Notes: generated by a model from the sequence alone, not told the origin. A stretch of 64,000 nucleotides of DNA from Candidatus Kapaibacterium sp. (GCA_025059875.1 JANXCT010000001.1:434001-498000); one strand, 5' to 3'. Numbered from the stretch's first letter, positions 23,860-34,077 are shown. Made by a program: numbers and translations.

Positions 23860-26800
23860 ATGGCGGAGCGTGTATCGCCTTACCGTCCGGGCAATCGGAT
23901 TCGGATCGTGACGGCTGCTTCCCTCTTCGATGGGCACGATGCTGCCATCAACATTATGCGCCGCATCATGCAGGCAACGGGTGCAGAGGTCATCCACCTT
24001 GGACACAACCGTTCGGCGCAGGAGATCGTTGAGGCAGCCATCCAGGAGTACACGCAGGGAATCGCTGTGACGAGCTATCAAGGCGGCCACATGGAGTTTT
24101 TCACGTACATGTACGACCTCTTACGTGAGCGGGGAGCTGGGCACATCAAAATCTTCGGTGGCGGTGGTGGCACGATCCTACCGTCGGAGATTCAAGAGCT
24201 GCATCGTTACGGCATTGCCCGCATCTACCATCCCGATGACGGTCGGGCGATGGGACTGCAGGGCATGATCAACGATGTGCTCCAAAAGTGTGATTTCTTG
24301 CCGCCGCTGACGTACAACGGTGATCTCCTCAGCTTCGTGCTCAAGGGAGACACCTTGGCCATAGCACAGGCTATCACGCTAGTGGAGGAGTATCCTGAGC
24401 TGGCACCAGACTTCCTTCAGGAACTCCGCCGCCACTTACCGTTGCGGCGAATCCCAGTGCTGGGCATCACTGGTACGGGCGGTTCTGGGAAGTCTTCCCT
24501 CACCGACGAGTTGGTGCGCCGTTTCCTCTTGGACTTCCCTGAGAAGCGGGTGGCTATCTTGTCCGTAGACCCTTCAAAGCGCAAGAGCGGAGGGGCTCTG
24601 TTAGGGGATCGGATTCGTATGAACATCGCTAGCCATCCCCATGTGTACATGCGTTCGTTTGCAACGCGCGAGGCTAACGTGGCACTCAATCGGAATGTAC
24701 GGGCTGCTATTGACATTGTCAAAGCTGCAGGGTTTGATCTGATCGTGGTGGAGACCGCTGGCATTGGGCAGAGCGACACGAGCGTGGTGGACATCGCTGA
24801 CGTGACGCTCTACGTGATGACTCCCGAGTACGGAGCTCCGAGCCAGTTGGAGAAGATAGACATGATCGACTACGCCGACCTCATCGCCATCAACAAGTTT
24901 GACCGCTTCGGGGCTCAGGATGCGTTGCGAGATGTCCGCAAGCAGTATCAGAGGAGCCATGGGCTCTGGGGACAGCCGCTCGACTCTATGCCTGTTATTG
25001 GGACGATTGCCTCGCAGTTCAATGACCCGGGGGTGAATGCACTCTATGCGCTGCTCGTTCGCAAGATCGCGGAGAAGCTGCAGTTAGACTGGAGACCCCA
25101 CTTGGACCTCCGATATGAGCTGACAAGGAAGATCGAGATCATCCCCGCTAACCGCCGAGGATACTTGGGTGAGATCGTGGAGACGGTGGAGCGTTACAAT
25201 CGCTTCGTAGAAGAACAAGCAGCTCTTGCCTCACGCCTGTACCAGCTCCACGGCGCCCTTGAGCACGCGCGGCAGAAGGGGTACGCCGTGGATGAGCTAG
25301 AGCGGGAGTTCAACGAGCTGTGGGAGCAGCTCGATCCACACTGCCGGACCATCTTGCAGACGTGGGAGGAGAAACTGCAGCGGTACCGCCAGCCGGAATT
25401 CTCGTACACAGTGCGCGGACGCGAGATTCGGGTACCGAACTTCACAGAGAGTCTGAGCCATCTGAAGATTCCTAAGGTTGCCCTACCCCGTTACCGCGAC
25501 TGGGGCGACATCCTTCGCTGGGCACTTCAAGAGAACTTCCCAGGAGAGTTCCCCTATACGGCTGGAGTCTACCCCTTCAAGCGACAGTTCGAGGAGCCTA
25601 CTCGGATGTTCGCAGGTGAAGGGACCCCTGAACGGACGAATCGACGCTTCCATTACCTGAGCTACGGCATGCAGGCAGCACGGTTGAGTACGGCCTTTGA
25701 CTCGGTGACGCTCTACGGCGAGGACCCCGACTATCGGCCCGATATCTATGGCAAGATTGGGAACTCAGGGGTTAGCGTCGCTACTGTGGATGATGCCAAG
25801 AAGCTCTACTCTGGCTTTGACCTCTGCGCGCCGAACACCTCCGTTTCCATGACTATCAACGGCCCGGCGCCAATGATTCTGGCGATGTTCTTCAATGCCG
25901 CGATCGACCAGCAATGCGAGAAGTACATCCTCCAGGAGGGACTGCGTGAGGAGGTGGAGCGCCGGATAGAGGAGCTCTATGCCAGCTATGGCCTGCCGCG
26001 ACCGGTCTACCAAGGCCGACTGCCCGAAGGACATAACGGGTTAGGTCTCCTCCTGCTAGGCGTCAGCGGAGACGAAGTCTTGCCGCGAGAGGTCTACGAG
26101 AAGATCAAGGCCGACACCCTGCGCGTCATTCGTGGCACTGTCCAGGCAGACATCCTCAAGGAGGACCAGGCGCAGAACACCTGCATCTTCTCCACCGAGT
26201 TTGCCCTTCGTCTCATGGGCGACGTGCAGGAATACTTTGTCAAAAACCGGATTCGCAACTTCTACTCGGTCTCCATCTCTGGCTACCACATTGCCGAAGC
26301 GGGGGCAAATCCGATTACGCAATTGGCTTTCACGCTGGCGAATGCGTTCACCTACGTGGAGTACTACCTCAGCCGGGGCATGCACATCGATGAGTTTGCG
26401 CCGAATCTGTCGTTCTTCTTCAGCAACGGGATGGATCCCGAGTACACTGTTATCGGGCGGGTTGCCCGGCGCATCTGGGCAAAGGTCATCCGCTACAAGT
26501 ACGGAGGCAATGAGCGCTCGCAGATGCTGAAGTACCACATCCAGACCTCTGGGCGCTCACTCCACGCACAGGAGATTGCCTTCAATGATATCCGCACCAC
26601 TCTCCAGGCACTCTATGCAATCGCTGACAACTGTAACTCCCTCCACACAAACGCCTACGACGAGGCTATCACTACGCCGACAGAGGAGTCAGTGCGCCGA
26701 GCGGTTGCTATCCAGCTCATCATCAACAAGGAGCTGGGCTTGACCAAGAACGAGAACCCGTGGCAAGGCTCCTTCTTCATCGAGGAGCTCACGGATGCTG

Positions 26801-27231
26801 TCGAGAAGGCCGTGCTAGAGGAGTTCCGGCGACTCCACGAACGTGGGGGTGTCCTCGGAGCTATGGAGCTCATGTACCAGCGGGCAAAGATCCAAGAGGA
26901 ATCGCTCTACTGCGAGCAGCTCAAGCACTCTGGCGAGCTGCCTATCATTGGTGTCAACACATTCTTGGGCAAGGACGGCTCTCCGACGATCATCCCAGCG
27001 GAGGTCGTTCGCTCCACTCCAGAAGAGAAAGAGCAGCAGATCGCGAACCTCCGTGCCTTCTGGCAGCGGAACGCCGATCGTGCTCCCGCAGCGCTAGAGC
27101 GGGTCAAGCGGGCAGCCATTCGCGGAGAGAATGTCTTTGCAGAGCTCATGGAGGCAGTCAAGGTCTGTTCCCTGGGCCAGTTGACACACGCTCTCTACGA
27201 AGTCGGTGGACAGTATCGCCGGAATATGTAA
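23860..27231 (+). CDS. icmF: Fused isobutyryl-CoA mutase IcmF (B12 domain, G-protein chaperone, mutase)
   Basis: 1123 residues in the IcmF order. Residues 1-140 are the adenosylcobalamin-binding domain, with [15 protein letters not shown] carrying the lower-ligand His and later FGGGGGTI. About 195-420 is a MeaB/ArgK-type GTPase with P-loop GTGGSGKSS (about 204), [15 protein letters not shown] and [11 protein letters not shown]. About 560-1123 is the substrate-binding TIM-barrel mutase part ([26 protein letters not shown]). IcmF interconverts isobutyryl-CoA and n-butyryl-CoA, and some relatives act on pivalyl- or isovaleryl-CoA. The built-in GTPase loads and protects the cofactor. It stands alone with long non-coding flanks on both sides. 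Confidence 0.95.
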   Translation: MAERVSPYRPGNRIRIVTAASLFDGHDAAINIMRRIMQATGAEVIHLGHNRSAQEIVEAAIQEYTQGIAVTSYQGGHMEFFTYMYDLLRERGAGHIKIFGGGGGTILPSEIQELHRYGIARIYHPDDGRAMGLQGMINDVLQKCDFLPPLTYNGDLLSFVLKGDTLAIAQAITLVEEYPELAPDFLQELRRHLPLRRIPVLGITGTGGSGKSSLTDELVRRFLLDFPEKRVAILSVDPSKRKSGGALLGDRIRMNIASHPHVYMRSFATREANVALNRNVRAAIDIVKAAGFDLIVVETAGIGQSDTSVVDIADVTLYVMTPEYGAPSQLEKIDMIDYADLIAINKFDRFGAQDALRDVRKQYQRSHGLWGQPLDSMPVIGTIASQFNDPGVNALYALLVRKIAEKLQLDWRPHLDLRYELTRKIEIIPANRRGYLGEIVETVERYNRFVEEQAALASRLYQLHGALEHARQKGYAVDELEREFNELWEQLDPHCRTILQTWEEKLQRYRQPEFSYTVRGREIRVPNFTESLSHLKIPKVALPRYRDWGDILRWALQENFPGEFPYTAGVYPFKRQFEEPTRMFAGEGTPERTNRRFHYLSYGMQAARLSTAFDSVTLYGEDPDYRPDIYGKIGNSGVSVATVDDAKKLYSGFDLCAPNTSVSMTINGPAPMILAMFFNAAIDQQCEKYILQEGLREEVERRIEELYASYGLPRPVYQGRLPEGHNGLGLLLLGVSGDEVLPREVYEKIKADTLRVIRGTVQADILKEDQAQNTCIFSTEFALRLMGDVQEYFVKNRIRNFYSVSISGYHIAEAGANPITQLAFTLANAFTYVEYYLSRGMHIDEFAPNLSFFFSNGMDPEYTVIGRVARRIWAKVIRYKYGGNERSQMLKYHIQTSGRSLHAQEIAFNDIRTTLQALYAIADNCNSLHTNAYDEAITTPTEESVRRAVAIQLIINKELGLTKNENPWQGSFFIEELTDAVEKAVLEEFRRLHERGGVLGAMELMYQRAKIQEESLYCEQLKHSGELPIIGVNTFLGKDGSPTIIPAEVVRSTPEEKEQQIANLRAFWQRNADRAPAALERVKRAAIRGENVFAELMEAVKVCSLGQLTHALYEVGGQYRRNM

Positions 27232-27572
27232 GGTGCTTCGGGGAGCCTCCTGGCGGACCCTTTCGTTCCTGGCCCGGTAGGTGCATGAATCTGCAGGGGG
27301 TGCATAAGGGAGGGGACTGTATAGGTGCTGCCAGTATTTGGTAGAGATTGCTCTGGTGTCCTCGACCCAGGCGGAGATACAGGTTGATGCAATGGTCGGC
27401 ACGGCAAGCAAGGCGCTGCTCTGAGTGCAAGTGTAGTCGTGCAGTTGCTCACTACAGCCACCAGATAGCGGAGAACGTGGATTCAGCATCTTGCCGCTTC
27501 TGGTGGGGCTGTGCGGGCTATGCGTCGTATGGGTCTGCCTCAAGCTGCGGGTAGGTAGTCTCCCTGCCGGGA
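27232..27572. other. Convergent intergenic region icmF/ccmB
   Basis: 340 nt between convergent genes. No gene motif seen. A weak inverted repeat (GTAGTC at 27555-27560 / GACTAC at 27571-27576) overlaps the ccmB stop codon but lacks a T-tract. Confidence 0.55.
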
Positions 27573-28265
27573 CTACTCTTGCCACACCCACTCAGAGAGC
27601 CAGAACCCAAGGACACTGAGGATCCCGCCGTACGCAATCAGTAGGCGCAGTGGTGGCATGATCCCTTCCCATGTTGGGTCTCGGAGCGCTGCAAGGGTAC
27701 CGTTGATGCCGAAGAGGAGGATGGGAATGAGAATTGGCAGAGCAACGATAGGCAGCAACATCCCTCGATGCTGAGCGGCTGCAAGGAGGGCCGAAAGGAG
27801 CGTCAAAGCTGCTGCAAACCCGAATGCGGCAACAAGGAGGAGGATGACTAGCCCAGCGGCATTAGCTATTGGTGGCGTGCGGAGAAAGGAGGCAAGGAGT
27901 GCATAGCTAGTGATGCTGGCTACTATGCCGAAGAGACTATTGGCTATCAGCTTGCCCCAGTACAAGGCTGCTGCAGAAGTGAGACTCCGCAGGAGGACAT
28001 AGGTTCCCCGCTCTGCTTCTGCAATGAAGCTCCTGCTGAGGGTCGGACTCAGGACAAAGAAGAAGGCAAGCCACAGTAGAGCGGCGAACAGTTCACCCGA
28101 TAGCTCCACTCCTTGGAGCGACAGAGCTAGGATGAAGCTCACCGACACAACGGAGAGGAATGTTAGAGCGAGGCCCACCCGCTGACGGAATTCGCTCCGA
28201 AACTCTTTCTCCACGACGGCCAAGAGCCGTCGTATGGGGCTGTACAGCACTGGTGATGGCTCCAT
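27573..28265 (-). CDS. ccmB: Heme exporter subunit CcmB-like membrane protein
   Basis: 230 residues with about six membrane helices and the CcmB layout: VEKEFRSEFRQR before helix 1, then AFFFVLSPTLSRSFIAEAERGTYVLLRS and YWGKLIANSLFG. CcmB is the membrane part of the CcmAB ABC complex needed to load heme for system I cytochrome c maturation. The ATPase CcmA and the other ccm genes are not in this window. ATG 28265 (MEPSPVLYSPIRRLL) is chosen because longer frames overlap the upstream gene by about 30 codons. Confidence 0.85.
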   Translation of the reverse strand: MEPSPVLYSPIRRLLAVVEKEFRSEFRQRVGLALTFLSVVSVSFILALSLQGVELSGELFAALLWLAFFFVLSPTLSRSFIAEAERGTYVLLRSLTSAAALYWGKLIANSLFGIVASITSYALLASFLRTPPIANAAGLVILLLVAAFGFAAALTLLSALLAAAQHRGMLLPIVALPILIPILLFGINGTLAALRDPTWEGIMPPLRLLIAYGGILSVLGFWLSEWVWQE

Positions 28266-28335
28266 CAGCCCGACACCGTAGACATTTCGCAGGCCTTTCG
28301 TTCGCGGAGGCCAGACGGTTCCCGGAGTGTTACTA

Positions 28336-29220
28336 CTACAGCGGCGTCCAGGTGATGTTGGCAACGGGGACCGCGTACGGGTAGCCGAACCAGAACACTC
28401 CGAAATCCAGCGCTAACACGGAGTTGGAGAGCCGGACTCCAACGAGCAGTCCAGTTCGCGAAGGGCTGCGGATGTCGCTATTCCAGAGTTCTGCTAGGAA
28501 GTGTAGGTCCCGTCGGGCGAGTGGCCGAACTTCCAGGCCAACGCCAAGCCCGACAGCACCAGTGGCATACCCAAAGGTGACCGATCCCCAAGATCCTGTA
28601 CGGACGGTGAGGATGTCATCACCAGCGACCTTCCCAAAGATGATCCCACTGATGCACGAGCGCTCGCCTCGGAAGCTAGCAAGGGTGTAGAGGTGTAGGA
28701 TTTGGTGTCGTGCCGTAAGGGAGCTCACCTGGGCTCCAACAGCAATAGTGACGTAGCTGATGGAGTTGGTGGTACGCAGGAGCGTGAACTTTGTATTCAG
28801 CGCCCACAGCTGTTCAGCCATCGGAACTCTTGGGAGCAGCGTGTGGGCTGCTACGATGGAGAGCCAGTCCTGGAATCCTAAACCGCCATAGAGTGCGAAG
28901 AGTCCGGCCAATCCGACGAAGGAGTTCCCATCAACCGGCTCGGCTGTCGGCTGAATGAAGATGCGGTGGGAGTGCCGGTAGGCAGCGTGGAGAGGCTTAA
29001 GCTCGGCGATCTCACGGCGTGCGATAGTTGCCACACCGATTAAAGTCCGAAATCGCCAGGCGGGGAGACTGTCAGCTATGAGAGCCTCGCCGAGGAAAGT
29101 CCCCTCTAGGAGATCGCCATTGATGAGCCGTATCAGGTAGCGATGTCCCTCCGCTGGTGACTGGGCGAAAGCTGCAACGCAAATCGAGGTGGTAGCGGCA
29201 ATCGATAGCAGTCTGCGCAT
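28336..29220 (-). CDS. Unknown exported protein, probably outer-membrane barrel
   Basis: 294 residues with a signal peptide (MRRLLSIAATTSICVAAFAQ). The N-terminal part has short LINGDLLEGTFLG-type repeats that look like a small beta domain. The C-terminal two thirds alternate polar and aromatic residues (GSWGSVTFGYATGAVGLGVG, DFGVFWFGYPYAVPV) and end in WTPL, in keeping with a beta-barrel. No named family recognised. A terminator-like hairpin lies 20 nt before its start. Confidence 0.65.
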   Translation of the reverse strand: MRRLLSIAATTSICVAAFAQSPAEGHRYLIRLINGDLLEGTFLGEALIADSLPAWRFRTLIGVATIARREIAELKPLHAAYRHSHRIFIQPTAEPVDGNSFVGLAGLFALYGGLGFQDWLSIVAAHTLLPRVPMAEQLWALNTKFTLLRTTNSISYVTIAVGAQVSSLTARHQILHLYTLASFRGERSCISGIIFGKVAGDDILTVRTGSWGSVTFGYATGAVGLGVGLEVRPLARRDLHFLAELWNSDIRSPSRTGLLVGVRLSNSVLALDFGVFWFGYPYAVPVANITWTPL

Positions 29221-29234
29221 TGCATTGATCTCTA

Positions 29235-29274
29235 AGAAAACGGGCAGGTGTAGCCTCTGTCCCGCACCTGCCCG
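29235..29274 (-). terminator. Rho-independent terminator after the DUF1573 gene
   Basis: On the minus strand a 10-bp stem CGGGCAGGTG/CACCTGCCCG (29265-29274 with 29241-29250) encloses a 14-nt loop and is followed directly by TTTTCTT. It lies after the DUF1573 stop and 20 nt before the next start. Confidence 0.8.
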
Positions 29275-29292
29275 ATGCCTTCGGCAGTGACC

Positions 29293-29323
29293 CGCCAGTG
29301 TTATCGTGGGATAAACACTGGCG
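29293..29323 (-). terminator. Second hairpin overlapping the DUF1573 stop codon
   Basis: A perfect 10-bp inverted repeat, CGCCAGTGTT (29293-29302) and AACACTGGCG (29314-29323), with an 11-nt loop that includes part of the stop codon region. No T-tract. It may protect the mRNA end or assist the terminator just downstream. Confidence 0.5.
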
Positions 29324-30008
29324 AGCTAGCCTCAAGCACGTTCCCGTACACCGGGATCTCCAGTGTCGGGTACTCTGGGTGCGATGTCTTCATGCGCACC
29401 ATTGCGCTGTAGTAGCCCTTTTGGGTAGGCATGACACGGGCGACCAACTCTACTTGCTCTCCAGGCTTCAGCACCGTGTTGTTCTTCAAGTTCAGCGAGA
29501 GCCCCGGCGTTGTCTCGATGTCGTAGAGGCGTACTTCCTGCTGCGACATGTTCTTCAGCGTCAGTGTTGCCTTCGCCTCTTGGCCAACGCGCATGTCTAC
29601 GAAGACGAAGTACTGAGCTGGAATGAAAGCCAACGGACGTACAATCTCAGCCTTGAGCCACAGGGTCCTCGTGGGTGCTGAGGGGTCGTTAGAGACGATG
29701 GAAATAGTCCTGGTGACAGGACCCGTCGAGCCGCCAATCCGTAGCGTTACGTCCATGGTGGCTGTCTCGCCTGGTTTCAGCTCGGTCTTATCCAGTGGCG
29801 CAGCCGTGCAGCCACAGGCGGGCTGGACGCGCTCAATCTTCAACACCTCGGTGCCGACGTTTTTCAGCGTGATCTTGGCTCGCAAAGGATCATCCTTGGG
29901 GCCTACTTTGCCCCAGTCGTAGGTGTCACCACCAACGATCTCCAACTTCGGTTGGGACCAGAGGAGAGTGCTCACGAAGAGGAGGCCAAGCCCTATACGC
30001 CTAACCAT
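29301..30008 (-). CDS. DUF1573 domain-containing exported protein
   Basis: 235 residues: signal peptide (MVRRIGLGLLFVSTLLWSQ), then an Ig-like DUF1573 domain with the hallmark WGKVGPKDDPLRAKITLKN and QPACGCTAAPLDKTELKPGE, followed by a second Ig-like part (LTLKNMSQQEVRLYDIE). DUF1573 proteins are common in Bacteroidetes/Chlorobi, with unknown function. AGGAGGA at 30014-30020 before ATG 30008 fixes the start. Last gene of the asd operon, closed by the terminator at 29235-29274. Confidence 0.9.
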   Translation of the reverse strand: MVRRIGLGLLFVSTLLWSQPKLEIVGGDTYDWGKVGPKDDPLRAKITLKNVGTEVLKIERVQPACGCTAAPLDKTELKPGETATMDVTLRIGGSTGPVTRTISIVSNDPSAPTRTLWLKAEIVRPLAFIPAQYFVFVDMRVGQEAKATLTLKNMSQQEVRLYDIETTPGLSLNLKNNTVLKPGEQVELVARVMPTQKGYYSAMVRMKTSHPEYPTLEIPVYGNVLEASSPVFIPR

Positions 30009-30063
30009 CGGTGTCCTCCTGTTGTGGGACTGCTGCAGAGATGGTGACGTAGCCATGTCAGCC

Positions 30064-30825
30064 TTAGTGTTCGGTCAGGCCCCAGAGTACGGCTGTCATC
30101 ACCCCAATCTCGTACCGCTGCCACGCGGCCGTCTGTAGGAGGCTTATGAGCGACGTGCCGACGAAGACACTGGGCGAGAGATAGAGCGGTGAGAAGCGTG
30201 CTAACGGGAGATCGTAGCCGACCCGAAGGCGGAGTCCGACGCCGTACGGGCGGAAGGTGGTCTGTGTGCTCTGTCCAAGGCGCCGTTCACGGCTTGGGGG
30301 GAGGGTGCGGAAGAAGAAGTCTTCGGGTCTGCGGACGACTTCCCATTGCTCCTCACTCATCCTCCACTGTAAGGCAGCCCAGCCGCTGGCCCCGATCCAG
30401 AGCCATCGGTAGAGTTGGCGTTTCCAGGTAACTTCGGCCCGTAAGGCGAGTAGCCGGAGGCGGAGTTGGAACTCGGTCTCAAGCAGGCGTCCATCGGCTA
30501 AAGGGAGAGGCTGGGCTGGAGCAGCAAGAGTGAGCGTAGCATGCTCTACGCTGAGAGCACCCTGGAGGGAACTCTCCGGCCAGAGCCAGAACTCAGTCAG
30601 AGCCGTAGCGCTAAGCCCTGCACCAGCCCCACTCCGGTACGTTGCGCAGGTCCATCCTCCCTCAATGGCCTGGAGCGTAGTCGTACTAGGAAGGAGAGCA
30701 AGGGAGCTGCCAGCGCCAAGGAACCATCGGGGCGCCGCTATGGGTAGCCGCGGTGAGAGCTCCCAGGGGAAGCCTTGGGCAGAAGCAGCCAGAGGCAGTA
30801 GCAGTGCCAACAGCAGCACTACCAT
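30064..30825 (-). CDS. Unknown exported protein, barrel-like
   Basis: 253 residues with a signal peptide (MVVLLLALLLPLAASAQG). The rest alternates hydrophobic and polar residues with many Arg/Trp (LLETEFQLRLRLLALRAEVTW, RPYGVGLRLRVGYDLP) and ends LQTAAWQRYEIGVMTAVLWG, suggesting an 8- to 10-strand outer-membrane barrel. No named family. It overlaps the upstream type IX cargo gene by 7 nt, so the two are probably coupled. Confidence 0.65.
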   Translation of the reverse strand: MVVLLLALLLPLAASAQGFPWELSPRLPIAAPRWFLGAGSSLALLPSTTTLQAIEGGWTCATYRSGAGAGLSATALTEFWLWPESSLQGALSVEHATLTLAAPAQPLPLADGRLLETEFQLRLRLLALRAEVTWKRQLYRWLWIGASGWAALQWRMSEEQWEVVRRPEDFFFRTLPPSRERRLGQSTQTTFRPYGVGLRLRVGYDLPLARFSPLYLSPSVFVGTSLISLLQTAAWQRYEIGVMTAVLWGLTEH

Positions 30826-33047
30826 TCCACGATGAGTGGGTGCGTCTGGACGACGTCCCCAAAGTGCAAGCGGCAGTGGTAGTATCCCGGTGGCAACGAT
30901 CGCAGTGAGTAGCGTTCGACGTGTATCCCAGCCCGGCGCCAGCCATGGTAGAGTGTCGCCACATGCATTCCAGCAGCGTTGAAGAGAGCCAACTCTACAG
31001 GCCCCTCCACTGGGAGCTCGTACACCACTTCCACCATATCGGCAGAAGGGTTGGGAAAGAGCTCTAGCCGAAGGCTTCCCTCGGGCAAGAGCTTTGCCTC
31101 CAGGCCGCAGACGGAGTCCAGCATCACTCGGCCACCTGCAGCACTCAGGGTCCAGAACTCAGGACAGAGGGTATCACCCAAAAGTCCGCGCTGGAGGGAG
31201 ACCTCAGTGCTCATGCGCCTGCCCAGGAAGACTCGGAAACCGAGCTCAAGGAGCGTGGAGCGATGCCGTAGCGACCCATACGGCTGGTAGGCATGGACGG
31301 AGAGGACTCCGGGCTGAAGCTCACCGATGCGGGCAATCTGTGCCCCTTCTAGAGCTGTTCCCTCGGTCCGCCATGTCTCCCACCGCAGCAGGCTGGGATC
31401 GTAGCTGAGGACGAGCTGGCATTGATGGGCGTTCTCGGGTATGGTGTCCACTTCCAGTCGGAGCCAGATTCTGCTTCCTGGCTTAGCGCGGAGTACTGGG
31501 AGATGGAGCGAGACTGGTATGGGAGCGACTGCAAGGAGCCGTATGGGTACGGAGACAAGGGGACGTCCAGGCACGTTCGTGCGTACGTACAGCGTATCCC
31601 GGAACTCACCAGCCGACGGTGGTTGCACGAGTGCCCGGAGCTCTGTCCGCTCGCCTGGGTGTAGGAGCAGCGGGAGGGATAGGGTCTGCAAGGAAATGGC
31701 CTGCCCTGTAGCGAGCCACGCTGTGTCAATCTTGAGGACGTCCGTGCCGGTGTTGCCGAGCTGCAGGCGGTGCTCCTGGACCCTCGGGCACCGTGAGGAC
31801 CAGGGGAACCAGAGCTCCAAGACTCTGGGAGAGAGCTGGAGCCGTGGGCCAATGCCGACACCTCGGAGTACGAGATGCCATTGGCGGGCTGACCATGGTA
31901 CTCCGAAGCTGCGGGAGCCTAGGTCGCTCGTGAGGACATATGTGGCCTCGGCGAGCCCTGCCGTATGGGGCCAGAAGACAAGTTCTACCTGGAGCTCTTC
32001 CTGTGGTCTAATCCCCACCGGTGGGAAAGGGGTAGGAACAGCCAGAAAGGCTCCGTTCGCCTCTGGGGTGAGGGGAAGGAGTGTGTCCTGAGCATGGTAG
32101 CGGTAGTTGCCTTCGTTCCGGAGCTGGAGCCGTACGAACGCGGTGCCTCCTATCCGCACGTTGCCGAAGGAGATGGTGTCACCGCGGAGCTGTACCCCTG
32201 GGGAAGCATCCTGGATCTCCCAGTGCCAGTGGTGGACGACACCAAAGCCGGTGATTAGGGCAATTGCGCTCCGCTCGTTCGAGGCAACTGGGTATGGTCG
32301 GTAGAGGCAGCGTACCTCAATTGTGTCGGGTCCGGGGTCTTGGGGGCAATACCGGAGTCGAAGTCCGAGCTGTAGAGAACGAGCAGGGACGAGCAGCTCG
32401 GTAGAGTCGATCTGGAGCTCAGCCCCTATAGGATAGCTCCGGTAGCGCGTCTCCAGCCGTATCCGGACGAAGGTATCAATTGCCGTCGGCGGTGGTGGGG
32501 TCAAAGAGAGCTGGAGCGTTAGCTGCAAGGGTTTCTGGGCTCCGACGAAGACGCTATCGGCTGCAAGGAGTGGTGGGAGAAATTCCGCTTGGAGCTCTGT
32601 CTTGAAGGCTCGGAGCACGAAGGTATCGGCAGCAATGATAGCTGGGGCGTGGGGAGTACGTAGGCCAAGGAGCAGCGACGCCTGCTTGAGACCGAGAGGA
32701 TAGAGCTCTGGGTATGCCCGGAAGCGAATCCATATCCGCTGCGTCTGCCACGGGGGGACAACAACGGGGAAAATGGTCTGGGGCTCAAACTCCAAGTAGT
32801 CGTATGAGTCCTCGCCCTGACCTGGAAGGCGCTCAATCGAGAAGTACGGCTGGACGGGGGCTGCGAGCAGGACCGTGTCTTGAGAGAAGTTGAGAATCGT
32901 CACAGAGCGGAGTACTGCCCAGCCCACGAAGGTTGTGCCGAAGTCTAGGGTATCCAATTCCGGCCGCTGGGGATCAATGACGATGCGGGGCTGCCCCAAC
33001 AGCAGCGTAGCTCCGCACAGCAGCAGGACACTAGTCTGCAGCTTCAT
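30819..33047 (-). CDS. Type IX secretion cargo with Ig-like and cohesin-like domains
   Basis: 742 residues. Signal peptide (MKLQTSVLLLCGATLLLGQ), then several choice-of-anchor-D/ASPM-like Ig domains (repeats such as LDFGTTFVGWAVLRSVTILN and ISFGNVRIGGTAFVRLQLRN). A cohesin-like domain follows (about 525-650, LVLSYDPSLLRWE). The C-terminal about 80 residues are a Por secretion tail (LELFPNPSADMVEVVYELP, YRSLPPGYYHCRL-like). The tail directs export through the type IX system and anchoring at the cell surface. No T9SS genes are nearby. The start overlaps the end of asd by 17 nt. Confidence 0.85.
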   Translation of the reverse strand: MKLQTSVLLLCGATLLLGQPRIVIDPQRPELDTLDFGTTFVGWAVLRSVTILNFSQDTVLLAAPVQPYFSIERLPGQGEDSYDYLEFEPQTIFPVVVPPWQTQRIWIRFRAYPELYPLGLKQASLLLGLRTPHAPAIIAADTFVLRAFKTELQAEFLPPLLAADSVFVGAQKPLQLTLQLSLTPPPPTAIDTFVRIRLETRYRSYPIGAELQIDSTELLVPARSLQLGLRLRYCPQDPGPDTIEVRCLYRPYPVASNERSAIALITGFGVVHHWHWEIQDASPGVQLRGDTISFGNVRIGGTAFVRLQLRNEGNYRYHAQDTLLPLTPEANGAFLAVPTPFPPVGIRPQEELQVELVFWPHTAGLAEATYVLTSDLGSRSFGVPWSARQWHLVLRGVGIGPRLQLSPRVLELWFPWSSRCPRVQEHRLQLGNTGTDVLKIDTAWLATGQAISLQTLSLPLLLHPGERTELRALVQPPSAGEFRDTLYVRTNVPGRPLVSVPIRLLAVAPIPVSLHLPVLRAKPGSRIWLRLEVDTIPENAHQCQLVLSYDPSLLRWETWRTEGTALEGAQIARIGELQPGVLSVHAYQPYGSLRHRSTLLELGFRVFLGRRMSTEVSLQRGLLGDTLCPEFWTLSAAGGRVMLDSVCGLEAKLLPEGSLRLELFPNPSADMVEVVYELPVEGPVELALFNAAGMHVATLYHGWRRAGIHVERYSLRSLPPGYYHCRLHFGDVVQTHPLIVEW

Positions 33048-34056
33048 GCTCGTGGTGGGAGGGACTGACAGGTCTGAGGCCACAGAGGAGCTCGGCAATC
33101 TGGACGGCATTCGTAGCTGCGCCTTTGCGAAGGTTGTCGGCGACGATCCAGCAGCACAGCCCCGACGGGACCGAATCGTCAATCCGCAGGCGTCCTACGA
33201 AGACTTCATCCCGTCCGGCAACTATGCGGGGATGGGGATAGAGGTGGGATTCTGGGTCGTCCACCAGCACGACTCCCGGCTGTTGACTCAGGAGAGCCCG
33301 GAGCTCCGGCAGCGTAAAGGGTTCCGAGGTTTCAGCCCAGACGGCTTCGGCATGTCCACCTATGGTTGGTAACCGGACGCAGGTGGCACTGATTGGTAGG
33401 GTCGGAAGCTGGAGAATGCGGCGCGTCTCGGCAACGATCTTGCGTTCCTCTTCGCTCCAGCCGTCGGCTCCTATAGGGTGAAAGGCAGTGGTGAAGGCAA
33501 TTCCCCTCGGGGCAACCTTATGCGGTGGGTCCATGCCAGCCAGCTCAGCATAGAGCTGGTCTAGTCCCTTCTGCCCCGCCCCGCTGATGGACTGGTACGT
33601 TGCCACCGCAACGCGGCGAAGTCCCCATTGTCGCGCGATCGGTGCCAACACAACCACGAGCTGGATGGTGGCACAGTTGGGATTTGCGATAACACCGCTG
33701 TGCTCTGCTAGGTCTTCTGGGTTGACCTCTGGGACGACGAGCGGTACTCGCGGGTCGTGACGCCAGGCACTGCTGTTGTCCACGACGAGGCAGTCCAGAG
33801 CAGCAACATTCCAGGCATGCTCTCGGCTTAGGGCCGATCCGGCAGACCATAGCGATAGCTCCATCCCACGGAGTCGCTCCGGAGCGAAGCTTTCTACAGG
33901 CACTTGCTCGCCGTTAAAGGTAAGGAGCTGTCCCACAGAGCGCTCCGAGGCGAAAAGGCGCAGCTCCCGCACCGGAAAGCGCCGTTCCTGGAGGACTTGC
34001 AGGATAGTGCGTCCAACAAGCCCCGTTGCACCAACTACGGCGATGCGGAATCCCAT
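33031..34056 (-). CDS. asd: Aspartate-semialdehyde dehydrogenase
   Basis: 341 residues. NADP-binding VVGATGLVGRTILQVL, catalytic Cys in ANPNCATIQLVV and the His region (IGGHAEAVW) are present. It reduces aspartyl phosphate to the semialdehyde, the branch point to lysine/DAP, threonine and methionine. ATG 34056 is preferred; it is 22 nt after the promoter box at 34078-34085. It heads an operon of three exported proteins, an unusual setting. Confidence 0.95.
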   Translation of the reverse strand: MGFRIAVVGATGLVGRTILQVLQERRFPVRELRLFASERSVGQLLTFNGEQVPVESFAPERLRGMELSLWSAGSALSREHAWNVAALDCLVVDNSSAWRHDPRVPLVVPEVNPEDLAEHSGVIANPNCATIQLVVVLAPIARQWGLRRVAVATYQSISGAGQKGLDQLYAELAGMDPPHKVAPRGIAFTTAFHPIGADGWSEEERKIVAETRRILQLPTLPISATCVRLPTIGGHAEAVWAETSEPFTLPELRALLSQQPGVVLVDDPESHLYPHPRIVAGRDEVFVGRLRIDDSVPSGLCCWIVADNLRKGAATNAVQIAELLCGLRPVSPSHHEHEAAD

Positions 34057-34077
34057 GGGCGTAAGGCGACGACGGCA

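Noticed and set aside
27094-27591. Minus-strand frame of 165 codons over the icmF 3' end and following gap
   Set aside because: Overlaps icmF antisense and shows no motif.
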